A program made the translations under genes and the position numbers. From contig JAOZFT010000005.1 in the NCBI GenBank assembly GCA_027492035.1, positions 1 through 20,233 of the forward strand: a DNA stretch of 20,233 bases. Reading direction: 5' to 3'. Shown in pieces: positions 15,173 through 20,233 of this stretch. The DNA comes from Thermoproteota archaeon. GTDB lineage: Archaea > Korarchaeota > JAOZGF01 > JAOZFZ01. Each line of letters opens with the position of its first letter. Within the stretch, counting starts at the first letter, position 1. The notes under the pieces are model-generated. The model searched no databases. It worked only from the letters and a program-made list of their open reading frames with translations, and was not told where the DNA came from.

Positions 15173-15490
15173 TTGTTTACAGTGCCACCTAAAGTAACTG
15201 TAAGGAAATTAGGTAATACATTCACATTTGGTTGAAAACCTTTTTTGGGAATAAAAAGGATCCACAGGGGAAGTTTTTAGTGGATACAGACCAAAAAGAA
15301 ACCAGAAATGCACTTTACTCTGAAAAGGAAGATTTTTAGGAGAAACATAAATTAAGGAATTCACCGAACAGTCAAAGGTAAGGAACACCTGAAAAACAGG
15401 GTTGATCTTGAATTGAGAAGGAAAGTTTTAGGCGTGAAGAACAAGTATTTTAACAAAATGCAACCTCCTTCAATTTATAAATTATGTTAA
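15173..15490 (+). pseudogene. Decayed small gene with three in-frame stops
   Basis: AAAGGAG (15158-15164) precedes TTG 15173 by eight bases, a good start. The frame reads about 20 residues (FTVPPKVTVRKLGNTFTF) and then meets TGA 15233, TAG 15278 and TAA 15353 before finishing at TAA 15488. Between the stops the translation is strongly basic, with stretches such as TLKRKIFRR and LELRRKVLGVKNKYFNK. The first 15 residues recall AbrB-type DNA-binding antitoxins, but too little remains to be certain. It fills most of the 497-bp gap between the flanking genes; I see nothing else there that can be called. Confidence 0.35.
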
Positions 15491-15552
15491 CGGCCTCATG
15501 CTTTTCAAGCCAAGCTTCTTCTACAGGTTCTTTTAGGTGTGTTCTGCAAGTT

Positions 15553-16035
15553 CTACTCCCCTGTTACGTTTAACCATAACTGAAGCCATCTTCCATTATA
15601 CTTGAACCCCTTAATTTCTTCATTGTAAACCCACATTTCAAAAATAAGTCTAGCATCTCTGACTTTTCGGTTTACAAGTATGTTAATAGGTAAAGTTAAG
15701 TTTTGGTTATGGGCAAGCACTGCTTCAAAAACATCAATCACTTCAGCGTTAGCGCTTACGTTTTCATTTATAACCGTTGATTTATTCCCTAGTTTCACAT
15801 ACACCCGATAATACATTATTTTTCCTTCATGGTTCCCAATGTAAAGGTAAAGCTTTAAGGGTTCATTTACATGAACAATCTTAGGATAATCCCCTATTTT
15901 CTTTTTGGGACCAAGTACACCAAGTTCAGAAAAAGGCTCAACTACCCTTTTAGAAAATAAAAATTGAGAAAAAGCAAAAACACCTGCAACCACAATTATT
16001 GCTAGAACTACAGCGGAAACTTCTTCATCAATCAT
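15553..16035 (-). CDS. DUF1616 domain protein with a single N-terminal membrane helix
   Basis: 160 residues. One hydrophobic helix (about 7-27) is followed by an extracytoplasmic beta-sandwich-like domain. The segment PFSELGVLGPKKKIGDYP (34-51) and the following LKLYLYIGNHEGKIMYYRVYV are typical of the C-terminal half of archaeal DUF1616 proteins. Those are generally longer, with several membrane helices before this domain; here the membrane part is reduced to one helix. ATG 16035 has AAAGGG about nine bases upstream. The partner gene ends 15 bp before, so the two form an operon. DUF1616 genes are often found near surface glycosylation genes, which fits the GT-C-like gene nearby. Its molecular role is unknown. 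Confidence 0.8.
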   Translation of the reverse strand: MIDEEVSAVVLAIIVVAGVFAFSQFLFSKRVVEPFSELGVLGPKKKIGDYPKIVHVNEPLKLYLYIGNHEGKIMYYRVYVKLGNKSTVINENVSANAEVIDVFEAVLAHNQNLTLPINILVNRKVRDARLIFEMWVYNEEIKGFKYNGRWLQLWLNVTGE

Positions 16036-16050
16036 TTATTAAACCCTTTT

Positions 16051-16497
16051 TCAATTTCTTCTAATTTTCCATTTCCTTCTAGATTTAAGCCAGAGACTCC
16101 AAAAAAACTTAGGCCCGTAAAAGTAAAATATGAAACCTATAAATAATAAAAGAGCCAAACTTGAAAAAGTAGTTATTAAGTACATTTTTCTTTCACGCTG
16201 GCCCTTTTCAATGATTTCTGGAATAGATAACTCAACCTCTTTTATTAATGAATCAGCTTCCCCTAGAAGTTTAGATTTTTCAGATTCATTTCTTGTTTTT
16301 TCAGCTTTATCAATAAGTTGAAGAGCTTCATTAAGTTTTGAAGCTGCTGCAGTTACATTTCCACCTTCCTTTTCAGCCTTCACCAACAAAACATAAACAT
16401 TTTTAATTTTACTTCTTAAATCAGGTTGCCCATTACATAAACTCACAGATAAAAACAGAAACATGAAAAACAAAACAAAACCAAAGTGAACCCTCAT
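16051..16497 (-). CDS. Exported coiled-coil protein with C-terminal membrane anchor
   Basis: 148 residues: a signal-like N-terminus (about 6-22, ending SLCNGQ), a heptad-rich helical region of about 75 residues (KAEKEGGNVTAAASKLNEAL and onward) with several N-x-S/T sequons, one membrane helix (about 106-125) and a very basic tail (KSRRKWKIRRN). ATG 16497 is chosen because GGAGGAG lies five bases upstream. The layout, helical stalk plus anchor plus basic tail, resembles the C-terminal part of the protein at 1-1067. It is the first gene of the pair with the DUF1616 gene. No family name can be given. Confidence 0.75.
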   Translation of the reverse strand: MRVHFGFVLFFMFLFLSVSLCNGQPDLRSKIKNVYVLLVKAEKEGGNVTAAASKLNEALQLIDKAEKTRNESEKSKLLGEADSLIKEVELSIPEIIEKGQRERKMYLITTFSSLALLLFIGFIFYFYGPKFFWSLWLKSRRKWKIRRN

Positions 16498-16542
16498 AAT
16501 CACTCCTCCCCTAAAAAAGCAACTTTAGAAACTTCTCCTCCC

Positions 16543-16552
16543 ATTTATAAAT
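16543..16552 (-). promoter_or_regulatory. Box A for the DUF1616 operon
   Basis: ATTTATAAAT, a palindromic TATA element, lies 46 bp upstream of ATG 16497 on the minus strand. A start site near 16521 would leave a leader of about 24 bases containing GGAGGAG. Consensus-based. Confidence 0.5.
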
Positions 16553-16727
16553 CTGTTTATGTAGGAAACTAAAACTTTTCTTTGCAACCTATAAAAAGCT
16601 TAATTAACAAATTAATAAACCTTATACCTGCAAAAAGTTTTTCAAGTTTGTTAACATCTTTTTTTCGGAAGCTCCAGGCAAAGGTTTTTGTTTTTACTTT
16701 ACAAAGCTGTTTTTGAACGAAAGAAGG

Positions 16728-16735
16728 TTATATAT
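16728..16735 (+). promoter_or_regulatory. Box-A-like element facing the 3' end of the MFS gene
   Basis: CGAAAGAAGG followed by TTATATAT is a close match to archaeal BRE plus box A. It would give a plus-strand transcript from about 16757 that runs antisense into the MFS gene. Directly after it a 19-codon frame starts at ATG 16758 and ends inside the MFS gene. It may be a leftover promoter or a source of antisense RNA. Confidence 0.3.
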
Positions 16736-16767
16736 GTAAACGTGTTGGTAGGGGTTAATGAAGCTAC

Positions 16768-18084
16768 TTAAGATATTTCCTCTAAGGTTTTCCCCTTTGT
16801 TTCTATTCCAAGTGTAGCTGTGTCAAGTGCCCCAATGAGGAAAACAGCTGCTGTCACTATGAGGGCTGTGTAGAGACCGTAGCTGTCAAGTATGAAACCC
16901 ACTATTGCGGGACCAATTATGCCTGCTAACCTGCCGAATCCTGAAGCTGCACCGTAACCTGTTCCTCTGATCCTTGTTGGGTAGATTTCAGCTGTGTAGG
17001 TCATAACTACCCCCCATGCTCCTAGGCAGAAGAAACTGATTGCCGAGATCCAAGTTACAACTTCGAAACTTACTTTAGAATATGCGAAACCTATTGTTGA
17101 AACAGCTGTTAAAACAAGGAAAAAAGTTAAAACAGGTTTCCTCCCTATTTTATCTATAAGCCAAGCTGAAAGGAAGTAACCTGGTATTTGGGCGAATGAA
17201 GTTATTAATGCATACAGCATTGCAGTTGGTACAGGGTATCCCATTTTAGCCATGAATTTTATGAGCCAGAGGAAAAGGGAGTAGTAGCCGTAAACCATAC
17301 AGAACCAAAGTATCCAGGAGAAAACAGTTCTTTTTCTGTAGTTTTGGGACCAAAGCTCCCAGACAGGGACCTTAAATGCTTCCTTTCCCTCCTCTAATTC
17401 TCCTTTTAGGGTTTCAGGTAAGCTATAACCTGTTTTCCTCCCTATTTCCCTAAGGGTTTCATGAGCTTCAACAAATCTTTTCCTTTCTTCAAGGAACCTT
17501 ACAGATTCCGGGAGATAAACCTGTAAAATCACCAGCGTTAAAATTGGCAATGCCCCACTTATGAAGTAGCACCTCCAACCTAGCCTTGGAATTATTAGGT
17601 AACCAAGTAAAGCGGCCATTATCCATCCATAGGCCCAGAAACTGTCAAGTAGTACCAGGAACCTCCCCCTGTATTTTGCAGGTATAAACTCTGAAAGGTA
17701 AATGAAGCATAGGGGAATAGTTCCCCCGATGCCTATACCAGTTATAACTCTAAAAATCAACATTGAAACCCAGTCCCATGAAAAAGCAGATAAACCAGTG
17801 AACAAAGTGTAAATAGTGACAGTTAACTGCAAAGCCTTTTTCCTTCCTAGAACATCTGAAAGGAAACCCCAGCTTGCTGCCCCGATAAACATTCCTATAA
17901 AGGTTGAACCAGCTATAAATCCAGTTAAACCTTCAGACAAGTTAAAAACTTTGCTGATGTAAGGCAGGGCAAGAGATATAAACAACAAATCCATAGCGAC
18001 GAAGAGGTAAGGGATACCAACTATGAAAAGTAGAAAGTAATGAAATTTCGAAAGAGGCATTTTCTCCAAGTGTGCAGCCAGCAT
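16768..18084 (-). CDS. MFS transporter, sugar/organic-acid type
   Basis: 438 residues with 12 predicted membrane helices. Major facilitator signatures are present: SDVLGRKKA (76-84) after helix 2, its repeat IDKIGRKPV (310-318), PESVRFLEERK (192-202) after helix 6 and AEIYPTRIRGTG (365-376), as in the sugar-porter, NiaP and aromatic-acid subfamilies. Asp32 in helix 1 is typical of proton-coupled symporters for organic acids. The substrate cannot be read from sequence; a sugar, aromatic acid or nicotinate-like compound is possible. ATG 18084 is six bases after GAGGTT. G+C looks somewhat higher than in many neighbours, which could indicate later acquisition. It appears to be a single-gene unit. 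Confidence 0.9.
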   Translation of the reverse strand: MLAAHLEKMPLSKFHYFLLFIVGIPYLFVAMDLLFISLALPYISKVFNLSEGLTGFIAGSTFIGMFIGAASWGFLSDVLGRKKALQLTVTIYTLFTGLSAFSWDWVSMLIFRVITGIGIGGTIPLCFIYLSEFIPAKYRGRFLVLLDSFWAYGWIMAALLGYLIIPRLGWRCYFISGALPILTLVILQVYLPESVRFLEERKRFVEAHETLREIGRKTGYSLPETLKGELEEGKEAFKVPVWELWSQNYRKRTVFSWILWFCMVYGYYSLFLWLIKFMAKMGYPVPTAMLYALITSFAQIPGYFLSAWLIDKIGRKPVLTFFLVLTAVSTIGFAYSKVSFEVVTWISAISFFCLGAWGVVMTYTAEIYPTRIRGTGYGAASGFGRLAGIIGPAIVGFILDSYGLYTALIVTAAVFLIGALDTATLGIETKGKTLEEIS

Positions 18085-18711
18085 AAAGGCAACCTCAACA
18101 AACCATTGTAACTACCTGAAAATTCTAGAATTCCTTATTTTAAACTTTTTTAAAACAAAACCTGGAAAATGTAAAGTAACTTTTGTTTAATTGCTTTTAC
18201 TAATACTTCCCGGGTTATTATATTCAGAGAAGACCTTATGCAGTTTACCTATGTTTATCTTTTATTACCTGTTCCTTTAACAAGGACTGAAGTTTATTTG
18301 GTTTGGCCGTGTATCTGCGGCTCAAATTTATGCGGTCAGTTAAGCCTTGACAGCATAACTGAGCTTGATGAACTCCAAGGCTTACATAGACCTACCGAAA
18401 CCTATGTAAGCTGAACCCTTCGGTCCTCATTCTATATTTTTTCAGTTGATCCATTCAACGGCTTCTCAGAGCCTATGTTATGCCTTGTATAAGTAGTTGC
18501 TGCCTTTTCCAACAAGTCTATTACCTTAGATCATTTATAGTGGCACTGAAACCAATGCTTCTTTAAGAGGCATCATTTCTTTGCTTTGATTAATTTTGTT
18601 TTTTGAGGAAAAACATTGGTTTTAATTCCCCATTTGAGTTGTGAATAAAAGATCTTAATAACATTTTTTATTTGTTGGTTCATTTAGTTTTCCCCTTTGT
18701 GGTGAGGGTGA
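18085..18711. other. 627-bp gene-free stretch
   Basis: No frame with a convincing start and codon pattern was found on either strand. The outer parts are AT-rich promoter-like DNA for the two flanking divergent genes. The middle, about 18300-18500, is visibly richer in G+C and holds the inverted repeats described separately. Short stop-riddled translations on the minus strand could be remnants of a gene but match nothing I recognise. Confidence 0.6.
18342..18483. ncRNA. Candidate structured RNA with pseudoknot-like repeats
   Basis: Several inverted repeats are nested or interlocked. AAGCCTTG (18342-18349) matches CAAGGCTT (18376-18383), enclosing a small GAG-C-TT/AACTC stem-loop. GCTTACATAG (18380-18389) matches CTATGTAAGC (18402-18411). 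ACCGAA (18394-18399), inside that loop, matches TTCGGT (18419-18424), giving an H-type pseudoknot. GCATAAC (18353-18359) matches GTTATGC (18477-18483), and GGCT-TCTCAG-AGCC forms a further hairpin near 18460-18474. The first two stems share three bases, so they cannot both be full length. The strand is not determined; it is not a tRNA, rRNA, SRP RNA or RNase P RNA that I recognise. It could instead be the remains of a mobile element. Confidence 0.35.
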
Positions 18712-19740
18712 TTGATTGGAGTGGTTCTTTGCGGTGGATATGCTAGAAGGCTTTGGCCTTTAACGCTTGAGAGGTCTAAGCCTTTGCTTCCGATTGGTGA
18801 TAAATGTATACTTGACCTTGTCCTTGAAAAGCTGTTTTCAATTGGGGAATTAAATGAAATTGTTATTTCAACCAATAAGAGGTTTAAAAGTGACTACGCT
18901 GAATATGTTTCCTTTCTAGGTAGAGGAGATGTCAGTTTATTTGTGGAGGAAACAATGAGTGAAGAGGAGAAATTGGGGGCTGTAGCTGGACTTGACTATT
19001 TAATAAGAGAGAAAGGGTTTAAAGATGACTTGTTAGTGGTTGCAGGGGACAATGTTTTCTCCTTTAACCTAAGGGAACTTATATCTCTCTTCAATGAGAA
19101 AGGTGGAACCGTGGTTGCACTATACAACGTTAAAGACTTGAAGCTTGCAGAGAAATATGGAGTAGCTGAACTTAACCAAAACAAAAAACTGGTTTCCCTA
19201 GTTGAAAAACCACGTAACCCATTAACAACAACGATTTCAACCGGTTGCTACATTTTTCCAAGGGATAAACTTTCATTAATCCATGAATACCTGGACATTG
19301 GTGGTAAAAGGGATGCTCCAGGTTACCTCTTAGAATGGCTGCACCAGAAAACCGATGTTTATGGGTATATTTATGAGGGGTACTGGTTTGACATTGGTGA
19401 TTTTTCATCTTACCTTGAAGCAAACAGGTTTGTCACTAGTCATAGAACCATTGTCTCCGATGAGTCGAAGGTGGAGGTAGGGTCTAAACTGTTTCCACCA
19501 GTTGTTTTAAGGGGACCTGTTTCAATTTCAAATAGTAAAGTTGGACCAAATGTCTTATTAGTTGGAGAAGTGGAGGTTAAGGGTTCAACCCTCAACAACA
19601 CAATAGCTTTCGGGGGAACTGAAATTGTTGATTCAAAAATTAGGAACTGTGTAATCGACGAAGGTTGTATTGTTAAATCAGTTAAACTTGAAAAAGTGGT
19701 TCTGGGTAAATACTCAAAGGTGAATACAGGGTTCCTATGA
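18712..19740 (+). CDS. Sugar-1-phosphate nucleotidyltransferase with beta-helix domain
   Basis: 342 residues. The N-terminal Rossmann-like domain carries the nucleotide-binding motif LCGGYARRLWPLT (6-18) with KPLLPIG (23-29), the metal-binding AGDN (111-114), VEKPRNP (164-170) with TGCYIF (177-182), and GYWFDIGD (223-230). From about 247 on, hexapeptide-like repeats form a left-handed beta-helix tail (VGPNVLL, TLNNTIAFGG, RNCVIDEGCIV). The enzyme activates a hexose-1-phosphate with NTP to an NDP-sugar; glucose, mannose or GlcNAc derivatives are all possible. TTG 18712 is the first possible start, directly after an in-frame stop, and GGTGAG lies five bases upstream. It probably supplies donors for surface glycans. 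The cupin isomerase gene follows after about 130 bp with its own promoter. Confidence 0.9.
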   Translation: MIGVVLCGGYARRLWPLTLERSKPLLPIGDKCILDLVLEKLFSIGELNEIVISTNKRFKSDYAEYVSFLGRGDVSLFVEETMSEEEKLGAVAGLDYLIREKGFKDDLLVVAGDNVFSFNLRELISLFNEKGGTVVALYNVKDLKLAEKYGVAELNQNKKLVSLVEKPRNPLTTTISTGCYIFPRDKLSLIHEYLDIGGKRDAPGYLLEWLHQKTDVYGYIYEGYWFDIGDFSSYLEANRFVTSHRTIVSDESKVEVGSKLFPPVVLRGPVSISNSKVGPNVLLVGEVEVKGSTLNNTIAFGGTEIVDSKIRNCVIDEGCIVKSVKLEKVVLGKYSKVNTGFL

Positions 19741-19799
19741 AAAATTTCACCGGGTTTCCAAGTTTATCTGTTTACATTGAACTATGTGAATATAGAGGA

Positions 19800-19807
19800 T
19801 ATATAAT
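19800..19807 (+). promoter_or_regulatory. Box A of the cupin isomerase gene
   Basis: TATATAAT, preceded by AGAGGA, sits about 60 bp before the gene. The expected start site near 19829 coincides with the GTGTTAC direct repeat. Consensus-based prediction. Confidence 0.5.
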
Positions 19808-19827
19808 TAAAAAGTGTTTTGTTTAGA

Positions 19828-19844
19828 GTGTTACAAGGTGTTAC
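19828..19844 (+). repeat. GTGTTAC direct repeat, 10-bp period, at the presumed start site
   Basis: GTGTTAC occurs at 19828-19834 and again at 19838-19844, exactly 10 bp apart, so both copies face the same side of the helix. Placed just downstream of the box A at 19800, it could be an operator for the isomerase gene. It may also be chance. Confidence 0.35.
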
Positions 19845-19868
19845 ATTTTTTCAGAGGTGTTTAAAAGG

Positions 19869-20233
19869 TTGAAGTTTCTGTTACAACCTTTTGAAAATAT
19901 TTGTTCTGAAAAAGTTTTAGATGAACTGAGGAAATCCTTTAAGAAGGGCTTTTACGTGAAGGTACCTATCAAGGTAAAGTTAACCTGTGGAAAGTTGGCT
20001 GGGAGAATGGAAAGATCCCTAAGATTATTATCGGACATGGAAGTACTCTTCAAAGACAAAGAAGCATTTAAATCCATTAATGGAAATAGAATTGTCTACG
20101 AGGTTTACAGAGGAACTGTTAATGGGTTAGGTGCCGGTTTAACAGTTATTTACCCGGGGAAAGTTGGAGAAGAGTTTCACATGACAAAGGGACATGTACA
20201 TGTTGAGAAAAGCCACTCTGAGATTTACCTTGG
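19869..20233 (+). CDS. Cupin-type glucose-6-phosphate isomerase (3' partial)
   Basis: Interconverts glucose-6-phosphate and fructose-6-phosphate in the cytosol; this is the archaeal metal-dependent cupin enzyme, unrelated to the classic PGI fold. About 121 residues are visible before the window ends. RLLSDMEVLFKD, IVYEVYRG, LTVIYPGKVGEEFHMTKGHV and the metal ligands in KGHVH...SEIYL match the family; the two His of GHVH and the Glu of SEIYL are the expected ligands. TTG 19869 is preferred because GAGGTG lies nine bases upstream; GTG 19857 is the alternative, with no site at a usual distance. The N-terminal segment is about 20-30 residues longer than in the compact Pyrococcus enzyme. With the nucleotidyltransferase upstream, it ties this end of the window to hexose-phosphate supply. 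Confidence 0.88.
   Translation, partial: MKFLLQPFENICSEKVLDELRKSFKKGFYVKVPIKVKLTCGKLAGRMERSLRLLSDMEVLFKDKEAFKSINGNRIVYEVYRGTVNGLGAGLTVIYPGKVGEEFHMTKGHVHVEKSHSEIYL

Noticed and set aside
15450-15555. Minus-strand frame with CRTC-like cysteines and EPVEEAWLEKHEAV
   Set aside because: Only about 35 codons, no start codon or ribosome-binding site, and it overlaps the plus-strand remnant; too short to call.
18342-18483. tRNA, SRP RNA or RNase P RNA in the structured patch
   Set aside because: No T-loop, SRP domain or RNase P conserved blocks could be found on either strand.
1-20233. CRISPR array, rRNA or tRNA genes, complete insertion sequence
   Set aside because: No regularly spaced repeats, no conserved RNA segments, and no intact transposase or terminal inverted repeats were seen.

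Overview
The window looks like a chromosomal segment of an AT-rich archaeon, probably uncultured. Supporting signs are TTTAAATA and TTATATA box-A elements at about the right distance from genes, GAGGTG-type Shine-Dalgarno sites feeding many TTG starts, a cupin-type (archaeal) glucose-6-phosphate isomerase, a DUF1616 protein, and a MoxR ATPase interrupted by an intein. The exact lineage cannot be read from the sequence; a Thermoproteota/Bathyarchaeia-like or euryarchaeal lineage are both possible. Nearly everything concerns the cell envelope, exported proteins or sugar supply.

Layout. (1) 1-1067, +: 3' end of an exported, membrane-anchored protein with a terpenoid-cyclase/prenyltransferase-like repeat segment followed by a helical stalk. 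(2) 1234-9039, -: a tight eight-gene operon, in transcription order a two-helix membrane protein, a cysteine-rich membrane protein, a transglutaminase-like/DUF4129 protein that appears to lack its catalytic Cys and His, a DUF4350 protein, MoxR with a 169-residue mini-intein just after Walker B, a DUF58 protein and two small membrane proteins. This is the known MoxR-DUF58-transglutaminase arrangement. (3) 9178-9471, +: a small winged-helix-like protein divergent from that operon. (4) 9491-12980: a MacB/FtsX-type ABC system, two permeases on - and the ATPase on +, diverging from a perfect 22-bp palindrome that contains a box A on each strand. (5) 13005-15055, +: a GT-C-like multispanning protein and a small two-helix protein. 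(6) 15056-15552: a decayed gene. (7) 15553-16497, -: a DUF1616 protein and a partner with a coiled coil and membrane anchor. (8) 16768-18084, -: an MFS transporter. (9) 18085-18711: a non-coding stretch with a cluster of inverted repeats including a possible pseudoknot. (10) 18712-20233, +: a sugar nucleotidyltransferase and the start of a cupin glucose-6-phosphate isomerase.

How they fit together (inference): the MoxR/DUF58/transglutaminase group probably acts as an envelope-associated chaperone or maturation complex. The FtsX-type ABC system could act on surface proteins or lipids. The GT-C protein, DUF1616 pair, nucleotidyltransferase and hexose isomerase point to surface glycosylation and its sugar supply. 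The most unusual features are the mini-intein in MoxR, the seemingly inactive transglutaminase fold, the degenerate H-loop of the ABC ATPase, the symmetric divergent promoter, and the structured non-coding patch near 18.34-18.48 kb.
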